In this document: positions 51,020 to 62,000 of the stretch, piece after piece | Layout: every line of letters starts with the position of its first letter | Numbering within the stretch: the first letter of the stretch is position 1 | NCBI GenBank assembly: GCA_029449245.1 | Contig: JANATF010000008.1 | Location: 1,984,001 to 2,048,000 of the forward strand | Reading direction: 5' to 3' | Source: Mortierella alpina | Taxonomy: Eukaryota; Mortierellomycota; Mortierellomycetes; Mortierellales; Mortierellaceae | Length of the DNA stretch: 64,000 bases | Notes under the pieces: generated by a model | What the model was told of the DNA's origin: nothing | Seen by the model: the letters and a program-made list of their open reading frames with translations, nothing else | Database searches by the model: none | Program-made: the position numbers and the translations under genes

Positions 51020-52699
51020 ATGAGTTTATCTTTGCCTCCTTCATTCAACTATTCCCTTCCTCAAACAAGGGTCTTTACCATCGGACTCGCCGGTATGGAC
51101 CAACGCGACCATGGATGTGAAGCGCATCAATAAACGGACAGCATTGAAATAGAACCTTGTTTTCCTTTGCAAGTCGTAACTTGTTAACACGTTTCAAAAT
51201 ACACGCTCACGAACCATAGGTGGTGCTGACTCTGGAAAGGTACAACATACTCAAAAGTTTCATCAGGACCATATTAAGGAACAGGATGTGAAGCAGGATG
51301 TTGTGGTGGTTCCTTTCATACATCGTACCATGTCCTTACCCGAGCCCTTTTTTTTTCATCGCTCAGGAAGCATTTTGCAGAGTACTGATTGAGCAGTTGC
51401 AAAAGAGCCAGGTTGTTGACAGCAGCAAAGCGCTGCTGCTCCATCTCCATGACTTTTACAAGGAGCTGACTGACGAGGACCGTATCAGAGTGGCAAGCGG
51501 TCTTTACAACTTTGACCACCCCGGTAAGCAGGTCTTCATTGCCCATGTTTTTTTTCGTACTCGACTTTTTGCAAGTGATCGTCCGTCTTGTCGATGTTAT
51601 CTCGCGCACCCCATTGACGTTTCCCACTCTTGTTGTTAGATGCGTTTGACTGGGACCTTCTCGCCCAGGTCATGGATGATATCAAGGAAGGCCACTTTAC
51701 CAAGTTGCCCAAGTTCAACTTTTCCACAAAGAGGAGGTACTGGACAATGGATATCACCAGCATGAATTCTGTCCCGTAGAAAGTACTCAAACGCTTCACT
51801 GACAGATCTTGCATTTCGTCTTTTATTATAGATCGTACGAAGAGCGCTCCAAGGACCTTGAAAGCCCCAGCGTCGTGCTCTTGGAGGGCATCTTTGTCCT
51901 ATACAGCGCGCGCATTCGCGATCTCTTGAATATGAAGGTAAAGAAAACAAGCGGCATGTATTGGATTGAAATGAATAGTGGATATTCACAAATACAATAT
52001 GCTACCGTGATAACAGCTCTTTGTAGATCTTGACGATGATGTGCGGTTGTCGAACCGAGGTACGTTTTGTACATTCTCTTTTTACGGAGCTTAGGACTGG
52101 ACCCATAATGATATGTGGTTTACTAACTTTCTAGCCGCCTTTTTTTTCTGATCTGCCAGTTGCACGTAAAGTTGCCGAACCCAACCCTGATCCTGTGGAC
52201 AACATCCTGACCGAGTACGTGCGCTTTGTCAAGCCAGCGTTTGACGATTTCATCCAGCCTGTAAGTTTTCTGTTTGACAGGTACGAAAGAAAGCTGCATG
52301 TGGCCACCACGTACCGCGCCGTGCTAACAGACAGCCCTTGACGCACGCACGCACGCTTATATTTTGTAGTCCAAGAAGTGGGCTGATATCATCATTCCCA
52401 GAGGGATCGAAAACACGCCCGCCATTGAGCTGATTACAGCCCATGCAGCAGATCTCTTGGGCCGTCAGCAGCAAGCAAACTCGACCCGCCCTTCGCGGAT
52501 TGAATCGAGCTCCACGGTCTTGCAGGAAATGATGGCCAGTTCCAACTCGTCATCAGCTTGCCCTTCTCCCCGCCCAGGCTCTAAGGCCTCGATCCATGGC
52601 GACACTGGCTCTCGATCAAGCATTCCTTCGTCGCCCGTACCCCGGAAAGACGTCCTGAGCGGATCTGTAGATAGCGTATACAAGCCTGTGCCAGAGTAG
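51020..52699 (+). CDS. Uridine kinase-like protein with altered P-loop
   Basis: Uridine/cytidine kinases phosphorylate nucleosides in pyrimidine salvage. Spliced as join(51020..51092, 51220..51239, 51367..51523, 51640..51736, 51832..51937, 52017..52059, 52160..52260, 52370..52699), 308 residues, eight exons, all in phase. Family landmarks: RVFTIGLAGGADSGK, LHLHDFYKELTDEDRIR, LYNFDHPDAFDWDLLAQVMD, FSTKRRSYEERSKDLESPSV, LLEGIFVLYSARIRDLLNMK, LFVDLDDDVRLSNR, YVRFVKPAFDDFIQPSKKWA and DIIIPRGIENTPAIELI. The Walker A Ser/Thr after GK is replaced by Glu (GGADSGKEAF), where the family has GK[ST]. A Ser-rich tail follows. Catalysis may be lost; an extra copy with a regulatory role or early decay is possible. 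Exon 2 is only 20 nt. Confidence 0.83.
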
Positions 52700-53190
52700 C
52701 ACGAGGATGGTAGTCTGACTTATTGCGCAAAGTAAAAAACAACAGGTGTGCGTGCTGCTTTGTGCCGTAGATCCTCAAGATCTCCGGAAAAATTGCATTG
52801 TCGAGACGAGCAAGGACCATGAGCGAATCCCCTGCAGCGCGAATCCCCTGCAGCGTATTTTGATTGCCGAACTCTTGACAACGGATGAACCACACGCCGT
52901 TGTTTAGCTATCGAGATTACCTTAGGCTGCATTATGCAAGGCATGCAAGGAGGGCAATGTGGTACAGCCGACAGGCCTGTTGGCTATCCATACGAATCTC
53001 AGCATGCCCTCACCGCTTGTCCTCTCTGTGCTACATGGACACAATTATCAATTTGAAGTCCAGTCATCTTGAGAGAACAAAGGGGAGAACCCCTTTGCTT
53101 GCTCATTTCGCTTCTTCTCTTTGTTTCGCACTCCTCTCCTCGATCTTGTATTTGATCCAATCCTACTCTTCCCTCACTCTGCTACCTGCC

Positions 53191-55071
53191 ATGAGTACAC
53201 ACGAACCTCCCAAGGTGATGATCGTTGGGGCCGGCATGGGAGGATTGATGCTCGCCAACTTTCTCGAGCGCCAGAATGTGCCCTATGTGATCTACGAGAG
53301 GGCATCGCAGCTCAAGGCGTTGGGTATGCATCCACAGAATCAGATTTGACCCCGCCTTTCACAAAAGGCATGACTTTCGCCGCTGTTCGCTGTCAATGTG
53401 GATTATGATGTGAATTGTTCATGCTCCTCTTTGCCTCTCCTCGTTTTCAGGATCGGCGATGGGCTTTGGGGCCAACATCCTTCCCGCATTCGAGCAGCTT
53501 GGGCTTCTAAAAGAGCTGCATGAAATTTCACTCCCTTGCAAAGGACTCGAAATATTAGATAAGGAGCTCAGCCATCTCTCCTCGCTCGACTTTAGCGAGC
53601 ACAAGGCCACAACAGGCTACGACACCATCATGTTCGTTCGACCCAAGATGCACAGTTTATTGCTCTCCAGGATCCCGCCCGAGAAGATTGTCCTTTCAAA
53701 ACGAGTGCTCTCTCTTGAGCAAAACGAACTCGGGGTGATGCTTAGGATGGCGGACGGTTCGACATATCATGGCGATATCGTAGTAGGAGCCGACGGTGCC
53801 TATTCTGGAGTCCGACAGGGACTCTACAAACATCTGGACAAAAAGGGCCAGTTGCCGGCGACCGACAAAGAGGAAATGAAGCTTGGATACTTGTGCATGG
53901 TCGGCACAACCGAACCCTTGGATCCTGCAAAGTTTCCGGTCGTCGCAGAGGAGGCCTCGGTCTTTCAGCGTGTTATTAGTGACACGGAACCGTATACCGT
54001 GAGTTGAGCAATGGCACCCCCTTCCACAATGGCAATTCTCTACATGCTGAAATTTAGTTCTTGATAGTGGCACACAGTCAACATGCGCGACAACAGGCTA
54101 TGTTGGGGCATCGTTGGCCAGATTGATTCGGCCTCGGCGTCGAAGGAGACAGCCTTTCGAAACTCAGAGTGGGGGCCGGAATCGGACGACGGTGGAATGG
54201 AGCAAATGTACGACTGTCCTACTCCGGCGGGTGGTGTACTGCGCGACCTGGTCAATGCTACTCCAAAGGACCAGATCTCAAAGATCTTTCTTCAAGAAAA
54301 GCTGTTCGAGACTTGGTCTTATGGTCGCACTGTTCTTTTGGGAGATGGTAACCTCAACTTAAGCAAGCATGACGAGAAAGGGGTGGGGTAAATGTGATTC
54401 CTGGTACTCATACTTTGGCGCTTTTCACCTGAATCCTTCACAATGATTGCTGTCAATCTTTGCTCAGCTTGCCACAAGGTAAATGACTCTTTCATTCTAG
54501 AGGCAGGGAGTCTGATCAAACTGTACCATCCACTCATGCACAGTATTCTTTTCAATGGAATTTTCTAGTTCTTACCTAGTGCAGGACAAGGTGCCGTGAA
54601 TGCCATGCAAGACGCTGTGGTGCTCGCCAATTGCATCTATGAAATGGGAGAGGCTACCCCCGAGAATATCACAGTTGCATTCAAGCTCTACCGCGATCAG
54701 CGCTATTCGCATGTAAAAAAGATGATCACAAAGAGCAAGGTCATGGGCATGATCCAATACGGACAGGTACGACAATTCCTGGTAGAAGGTGTGCCATCCA
54801 CGCGGAGCTTGTATGATACCTAACGCGTGTACGTTGATGTTTTTGTGTGTATCCTTAGACCTGGAAGGATCGATTAGTTCGACATGTCATGTTTAACTGG
54901 ATCCCCAAGAAAGTGCAAACGGAGCAATATATGAAGGATGCCGCTGTCAGACCCCAGGCCTGCTATCTCCCGCAAGTCGAGAATCGAGGTTCTGCGCCAG
55001 TGATTCATCAGGAGCCCTCTAAGCGATTTGTCGAGGAGCAAGTAAAGAGAAACAATAGTGTGGTCGTTTGA
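53191..55071 (+). CDS. FAD-dependent monooxygenase, copy 1
   Basis: Flavoprotein hydroxylase of the salicylate/4-hydroxybenzoate hydroxylase type; substrate unknown. Spliced as join(53191..53323, 53451..53998, 54068..54347, 54468..54478, 54569..54766, 54859..55071), 460 residues. The dinucleotide-binding GxGxxG is in VMIVGAGMGGLMLANFLERQ. The DG motif is in VVGADGAYSGVRQGL. The GD motif is split across an 11-nt microexon (GDACHK) and the next exon (FLPSAGQGAVNAMQDAVVLA). The C-terminus is WKDRLVRHVMFNWIPKK onwards. All introns are GT-AG. A close paralogue with the same exon structure lies at 62.3-64 kb in opposite orientation. Confidence 0.93.
54468..54478 (+). other. 11-nt microexon of the monooxygenase
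   Basis: The 11 bases between CAG and GTAAAT encode most of A-C-H-K of the GD motif. Without it the FAD pyrophosphate-binding GDxxH motif is incomplete and the frame is lost. The paralogue has a matching 11-nt exon at 62893-62903. Confidence 0.8.
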
Positions 55072-55764
55072 ATCATAGAGGGCTCCGATAAACATATCTT
55101 TCGTAGGGGCTACGATAGCGTATGATGATGGTCGGTCAATCTGCAAGATACGTCTTTCTGTCTTTCTTTCTCAAGCACTATCCAGTAATCGACGCGTTGA
55201 ATCTTAGTTGACAATACGAAGGCCAGGGAGACTAGCGCTGGGAGCAGAGCGGAATCTTCGCTCCAACGAGCAGCTCGCTCCAAGCGAGCGAAAGGCGAAA
55301 CTTTTGTGTCGATCGCTCCATTCATACTTTAACTTCAAAGTACGCCCCTCTTGCTTGCCTGTCTCTTTCTGTTACTGTTTTCGTGTACATGCCGATACTG
55401 TACACCCTACTCTGATACTCGACGCCTCCCCATGATAAAGTAATGAGCACAATGGCACAGACCGCATCCTCCTTTGAACGTTAAGACGAAGCATGGTATG
55501 AGGAGCAAGGATGGCACTTTGACGAACACAACGACTTTGTCGATAAGAATGGTCAGTCACCACATCACTGCTGCGACTTTTAGCGCCTGGCCAGCAACCA
55601 GTTGTCACCCCTGCCTAACCCTTACGACAAACCCGATCCATATCGAAAGGGATCTCGACAATCGCACTAGTGACAAGAAACATTACGAGTTCGTTCAATG
55701 TATTATAGAATGAGGTCCTTCTAGATACTGGACCAGAAAATTAACCATTAACCATTTCTTATCT
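55072..55764. other. Intergenic region downstream of monooxygenase copy 1
   Basis: Holds palindromic GC-rich sequence around 55235-55305 (GAGCGAAAGG, CGAGCAGCTCG) of unknown meaning. No gene was recognised. Confidence 0.4.
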
Positions 55765-56142
55765 TCAAGGCTGTCTTGTTTTCTCGGCACTTGACTCGAG
55801 CCTTACAGGAAGAGGATCAGGATTCAGGGCTTGCGTCCCATCACTCCTAAGGTTCTCTATGAACTCAAAGAGTTTCCTAGCACGAAAGTCATGCTGAAGC
55901 TGCTCAAGATGTTCTTCCTCTGTGAAGAGCACGTTGCAAAGACACTGCAAAAGTGCATTAGCAAAGCAACGGTTGCCCATGTTGTAAAGGCCATGGTTGC
56001 CGGACATTGGGTTGACGGACATTGCAGAATAGTTTTGGTTGATATCTGTAATCGTGACAATAGAACACTTGCAAAAGGAAGACGAGGGTGTAAAGTGAAG
56101 AGTGTCGGCGTGAAAAACGATCGTTGATTCGACACAGTGCAC
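55765..56142 (-). pseudogene. Ubiquitin-specific protease N-terminal (Cys-box) fragment
   Basis: The minus-strand frame contains HGLYNMGNRCFANALLQCL, the Cys box of UBP/USP deubiquitinases (consensus GLxNxGNxCxxNxxLQ), followed by HLEQLQHDFRARKLFEFIEN. The Thr before the catalytic Cys is Arg here. The frame ends after 125 codons, and no His box or finger domain follows toward the left, where the monooxygenase begins. It is a gene fragment, perhaps left by rearrangement between the two monooxygenase copies. Confidence 0.5.
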
Positions 56143-56671
56143 GCGGCGAGAATGGCACAGACTCCACCGTCCTGCAACAATAGCATTTTAAGATTGCGCA
56201 CTATAGACGATGGTTGCTGCAACCTCCATCTCTGGTGCGTGCGCCCGCCAGACGGACATGTGAGGTGATTCGGCTTGATGGTCGTGGTAAACGATATAAG
56301 CAATCAGTCTAGCAGTGACGCGCGCGTCCGGACTCTACTTTGTTCCCATGTATTTGTCAGAAACGGTCTTTCTGTGATCTGGAGTGATCGTTGGAGAAAG
56401 CTGAACCTCGCATCCGGACGCTTGCACTACTCTTGGAATATACAGTAAATATCGGTCCTTATAAATACGAGCTCCATGAAGTACCTACCATCTCCTTGTC
56501 TGCAATGCTCCTGGATCCAGGCTAAAAGTCCAGTAGTGACGAGACACCACAGCGCGGACAATGTATGCTGCATGTTCTTTAAGTGATGCCTCTAAGTTGT
56601 GGTAAAACCCCGAGCTGCTTTCCTCTTTGTTTGGGCCAAAAGTAATATGTCTTATTCTTACGATCCCTTTC

Positions 56672-56912
56672 ATTTTTGCCGTATCTTTTCACCATCATCC
56701 CATCCTTTCATAACGCTCGCACCCCGACCCTGCCTTCACCTTCATTCTTCACATAGTTCTCATTTTTCCGTATCTTTTCACCATCATCCTATCCTTTCAT
56801 AACGCTCGCACTCTGACCCTGCCTTCACCTTCATTCTTCACATAGTTCTCATTTTTGCCGTATCGTTTCACCATCATCCCACCTTTTCAAAACGCTCGCA
56901 CTCCGAACAAAC
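56672..56912. repeat. 89/90-bp tandem repeat upstream of the FEN-like frame
   Basis: Three copies (the last partial) of an 89/90-bp pyrimidine-rich unit containing GTATCTTTTCACCATCATCC start at about 56681, 56770 and 56860. They end just before the ATG at 56923, so they should lie in the promoter or 5' UTR of the two-gene unit. Confidence 0.9.
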
Positions 56913-56922
56913 ACTTTCAGTC

Positions 56923-59056
56923 ATGGGTCTACATGGCTTTTTCCAGTTCCTAGAAGAGTTTGACATACAGGGACAGCGCATGTCCCCGGAGGAGACCAGG
57001 ACCCATATCGTTCAACTAGACCTGTTTGGTTGCTATTATTTTTTCATAAAGCACTGGCTGGTCGAAGAAGACATGCGTAGACTGAAAAGGACGCGACAGT
57101 AACAAAAGCAACAGCAACAAGGTCCCCCCAGGCTCTATATAAACGAGAACGACCCTTCCAGGCTATCCACGACCCCCCCACGAGCGTCAACTCACCAGCC
57201 TGTTGTGCATGCATTACACCGCATGCTTACAAAACATTTTTCGCCTGAACTCACTCGAATCCACGCCGGTGACAAGTTCTCCACGACCCAAAAGAACGTA
57301 GGGCAAGAAGACCGCGCCAAGCAGAAGGAGACCAATCTCCAAAAGCTTGCCTCTGCTGTGGACCAGTTACCACGTCAAGGGCAGCGAAAGCGGCGCAAGG
57401 CTTTCTGCAGCATCCGAAGGCAGCTCACAGCTTGCCGGCCTGTCCGGCATTCGGATATCAACAACATCGTCACCGGGCTACGGGCACTCGGTTGGAACGT
57501 TTGTGAATGCCCTGGGGAGAGTGATGTGTGTGTTGCGCGCCACCTCTGTGGGGTCCAGGCGGTTCCAGCGTCTGTGGATTCATATCTGTTTCTGCATTCA
57601 ACCGTCGATTGTGTGCTAAGGAAGGTCGGCAAGGGCGGCTTCTTTCAGTACAAAATGGACGACGTCCGCCGGGGACTCAAGCTGTCGGAGCTTCAATACC
57701 TAGTCCTCGGGATGGTGTCCCGAAGTGACTACGCCAAAAACGTCCCCAACATGGGACTGAAGCGAAACTGCAAGGCAATCCAGGCGCTCAAGTCACCACC
57801 AATTCCAGATGGGTATTTCCGCCTTGTTAGCAACATGTATCGACTACTTCAAGATCATGTTATCCAGCTTTGCGGAGACGACGCCGCGGAAACTCCGAGT
57901 CCGCTGGGCATACTTTACGATCTCGTAGAGGATGCCATAAGCTACGTGCATCAAATTCAAGTCAGTCTCCTCGAGTCCGAGGAGCCCGAGGAACCCCCTA
58001 CCAGCGCGGATTCAGACACTCCAATGGAGGCAGCCGAGGACGAGGCCGAGGCCGATGAGCAAGAGACGGCCAAGACTGGTCTCGAGTGGGAGGCGCCCGA
58101 TGAGCGCGTCAATGGTATGCTTTTGAAGCTCACCAGCCTGGCGAACATCATCAAGTGCCGATTCGACGCTGCTAAAGAGCAGGACAGGCTTGCTGGCGAG
58201 GCTCCGCACTCTCCAATATCGTTCGAAATCGATGGTGACATGCCCGCGACCCTTCTGCAGCTGACGTTTGATGCCAAGACGCTCCTGATGGAGGCGACAA
58301 CCATCTTGACGCAGCTTCTTGATGACTACAAAAAAGCTGTTAAAGTCAAGCTGGACACGTCAGCGTCCTGGGACATCTTCGTGTGTCAAAAGGAAGACCA
58401 CAGGCCGCCGCCTGAACAAGAGAGTCGACAACATGAACTTGAGAAGCAATACAAGACCTACCTCGAGCTCCTGGGGTTCGTGGTACCTTTGGGTTTGGAC
58501 GAGCACCCTGTTGATGATGCAGAAACGACCGAAATTTCGAGGTAAGAGGAACACATGGGCACTTTTTTTTACTTTTTTTGTCAACGGGCGTTTGCAACTG
58601 GATGTGCACTAACCCCCTCCCCTTCCTTTTTTCTTTTCTTTTTTCTCAAGGCCCTTTCCCAAAAAGATCTATGCTGCTCACTTGGTCGCTTTGACAAGAA
58701 CGCAAGGTGGTGCTCCTTCATCAGTCCCCCCGCAGCCGCCTCCTGGTCCAACTCCGTCATCACCCAGCTCTGGGGGGTCCAAGGCAAAGTCGAAGCAGAA
58801 GCAGAAGCAGAAGCAGAAGCAAAAGCCCAAGGAGCCGCCCAAGGAGCCGCCCAAGAGGAAGTTGTCCCAGAAACAGCTTGCAGCCCAGAAGGCACGAGAG
58901 GAGAAGAAAAAGGAGAAAGAGGCCAAGAAGCTGGCTGCCAAGAAGGAGAAGGAGGCGAAGAAGCTGGAGGCCAAGAAGCTTCGACAGGAGGAGAAGAAGA
59001 AAGAGAAGGAAGCGAAGAGGAAAGCTCAGCCTCTGAAACGCCCGTCCAAGAGATGA
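56923..59056 (+). pseudogene. FEN1/XPG-like nuclease with lysine-rich tail, one in-frame stop
   Basis: Reading join(56923..58541, 58651..59056) gives one frame of about 675 codons interrupted only by TAA at 57100-57102, within a Gln-rich stretch (CAG-TAA-CAA-AAG-CAA). The N-terminus MGLHGFFQFLEEFDIQGQ with HIVQLDLFGCYYFFIKHWL matches the FEN1/XPG N domain (MGIxGL... and the first metal-binding Asp). The internal domain has ECPGESDVCVARHL, SVDSYLFLH, GLKLSELQYLVLGMVSRSDY and NVPNMGLKRNCKAI, corresponding to the acidic clusters and helix-2-turn-helix. The second Asp of the DxD cluster is Tyr. Later parts are helical and acidic, then a Pro-rich linker and a strongly basic K/E/Q tail ending QPLKRPSKR, a likely nuclear or nucleic-acid-binding tail. 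It overlaps the Fanzor start by ATGA. Confidence 0.68.
57136..57143 (+). promoter_or_regulatory. Possible internal TATA box
   Basis: TATATAAA lies 35 bp after the in-frame TAA, about 85 bp upstream of an in-frame ATG at 57223. It could drive an N-terminally shortened FEN-like protein, but it also reads as ordinary codons (LYINEN), so it may be chance. Confidence 0.3.
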
Positions 59057-62000
59057 AGTACAACAAGAGCAGCAGAGGCGCGCGGAGCCTCAAGCTTGGG
59101 ATTACACCTGGATCGGGTAAGACTCTTTAATATTATTTCTTTGAACAAAACGGCCGTGTCTGGATGAAAAAAAAAAAAAACTAGATGACTGACAATGAAC
59201 TCCCTCATAATATAGAGTCAAAGGTCAAGAGGGTGACAAGTGTTGCCACAAAAACCAAAAAAGCCCTGCAAAAGGCTCACGGCTTGGTGACGCTTGAGAC
59301 CGGCTCCATCCGAGGCTTGTTGGCCGAGAATGTCCGGGTTGCCCACAAGATGTACAGTCAAAAGTACAACTTGGAAGGAGCCTCCGTGACAGATCTCGAC
59401 AACATTTCTGTCCGAATCGAGCAGACGATGGAGCAGGTGGTGGACTTTATGAAAAACAGTCGCCGCTGGATCCACCTTACCATCGACCTGCTGATCTCCA
59501 GGGAGATCGCGATCGCCAGGGACCTTGGCGAAGACCATGAATCCCCGGTCCTCATGGCTCTGCTCCACCAGACGACGTGCCAGAATATTGTAGGAGGGAT
59601 TGGGAGATATCTCAGAATGTCTTGGGACGAACTCATTGTCGAGGATGAGAAGATGCTATCTACAGAGGCCGAGGACCAGCCGCAGCAGGAGGACGTCGAG
59701 ATGGAACCCACTGAGGAAACCGAAGATCGTGAGGAGCCAGAGGACGTCGAGATGAGTGTCGCTGACCCAGCAGAGGACGTCGAGATGAGTGTTGCTGATC
59801 CAGCAGAGGGCCAAACTCCTGCAGTTTCCGAGGCTGCGAGCTGGCAACAAAATCCAGAGGATGAGAGCCAGCAAGACCCCGATGCTGAAGATCAACCTCA
59901 GCAAGACCCCGGTGCCGATGATCAACTTCAACAAGGCCTCGAGGCCGAACCTGAGGGCCAACAGCAAGACATCGAGGCTGCGGTGGTACATCCAGTCAAG
60001 GCCGTCAACTACAATCGAGTGGCGATTAATGCCGTGATGGATGTCTACCGGTCTATAGGGCACACTGGAACGGCTGCCGTTCTCCCGAACCCTCCATGCA
60101 CTGTGACAAGTGTTTTCTATACAGTGGTCAGTGAAATCGCTGCAGAGCTCGGTCAGTTCTACACTCGGCTAGAGTTTGAGCTGCTCTTGAAGGTAAATAA
60201 CTCGAACGCCGCTCTTGCCACAAACACATAAATGCACTAGATGCATACATATGTCAAGACAGAGAGACTCACTCTCATACTTTACACTTGTTCCTCTTAG
60301 GTGAACGACTTTCTCAGGCGCCAGGGCAAGGAGGAGCGAGAGGAGCACAGCGAGCTGAGGGACAAGATAAGCCTTTGGTTCCGTAGAAACCTAATGCTGC
60401 CAAAAGGGGAGAGATGGAACTTGTACCCCCAGGCTGGCTTTCAGGAGGGCTACGTGACATTCAGCGAGTTGGGCCTACTCGAGGTGCTCTGGGCTAAAGG
60501 CGGTGAGACGACGCCACTGATGAAGATGTTCCTTGGCAACAGGGACGACATGCATGACTTGACTTTCCACCTGTTTGTGCACCACACAAATCATGCGCGT
60601 CGTACAATGCCGCTGCACGAGTACATGCGGTTGAAAGAGATGCCGCCTGAGAACTGTAAGTCTAGCCTTGACATGAAGCGCTACAGCTATCTCTTTATGG
60701 ATATGCGATCAAAGGCTGTTGCTGACATTAATTTTCTGCGCTCTTTTTTGTTGCCTAGTGACCGAAGGACAGAAGCGACTCCTCATCAAAAAGTTCCAAG
60801 TGACGACTGGCACCATCAGGACTAATGGTCGAGTCGTGCAGGCGATTGCCAGCAATACCAAACGCAAAGCGAAAAAGGCCGACAGCCAAGTCGCTGGTTC
60901 TGCCCAAACCAGTCCCCTGCAGCCAGCTACCTCAGGCGAGGCGTTGGCCTCTCAGCAGATTGTTGCTCCGAAGCGCAAGTCGGTCTTGGACGACATTCCA
61001 TACCTCCACAAGTGGTTGGCCGATCCTGCAAATCGCCAGAAGCACTTTCCTGTGCGTGTTGGTAATCCGACCGGTACTGGCAATGTCGCTGTCATCGGGA
61101 TCGACTTGGGAGTTGTCGTTCCATGCGCTGTAGCGGCTCTCTACGCCCCCTCACGAGACCGTGAGGTTGTCAACGCCATCGTTACCCAGCGATCGATGTA
61201 CGAGTCCAGCAATCGGTTTGCTCGCAGCCTTCGACTCTCCAAGTCAAAGCCAGTCAGCTCAGACAACCTGAGTTGTGGTCTATCTGCCTCGATCCGACAG
61301 ACACATGGAGCGCCAATTGAACTCCCCAGCATCAGCGAATACGAGTCTAGTATTCCTGATCGGCAGTCCCCTGAGCCCAACGATGTGGTGGAGTATGCGC
61401 TATGGCTCAAGACGCACCAACTGGCCATGCTCAGCTTTTACCAGTCGGCGGGGTTCAAACGGAAGCAGTGAGCCAACCGCCGTGCCAAGCGAGCAGACTA
61501 TGAGCAGGTGCTGAACGTTGTCCTCAGAACGATCGGCACCCGGACAGGCGATGTACAGCGGAGTCCTGGGCTGGATGTCGTTGTCGTTCTTGGCGATGGG
61601 CAGTTTGAGGGTGTCCGTGGACGAGCCTCCTTCCACGAGAAGGTCGCCGAGTTTTTGTACCAAAAGGTGAGATTTCATTTTTATTTCTATTGGCAGCTCC
61701 TCTTTTTTTCCTATTGGCTCGACCTTGACTGATATGAGACTGACACAATTTTCCTATCTTACATCGTACCTGAAAGCTGACGGCTCTTGGCATCCCGGTC
61801 ACCAAAGTGGATGAGTACAAGACCAGCAGCGTGTGCCCTCGCTGCGATGCTGCCGTCACGAAGGAGATGCGCAGGGTTACCTGCACGGCCTGCAATATGC
61901 CGATGCATAGAGATAGCGCGGGAGCGCACAATATCGCTCGCATCGGCATGGCCCAGCTCCTCCAACAACCAAGGCCGGCGTCCCTCCGACGACCCACCCA

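Noticed and set aside
56672-56912. Regular repeats resembling a CRISPR array
   Set aside because: Copies are directly adjacent with no unique spacers, and the genome is eukaryotic. The 42.5-kb repeats were rejected on the same grounds.
58581-59093. Minus-strand 170-codon Ser/Ala/Pro frame
   Set aside because: Antisense of the lysine/glutamate-rich tail; such tails are open in several frames because of GAG/AAG repeats.
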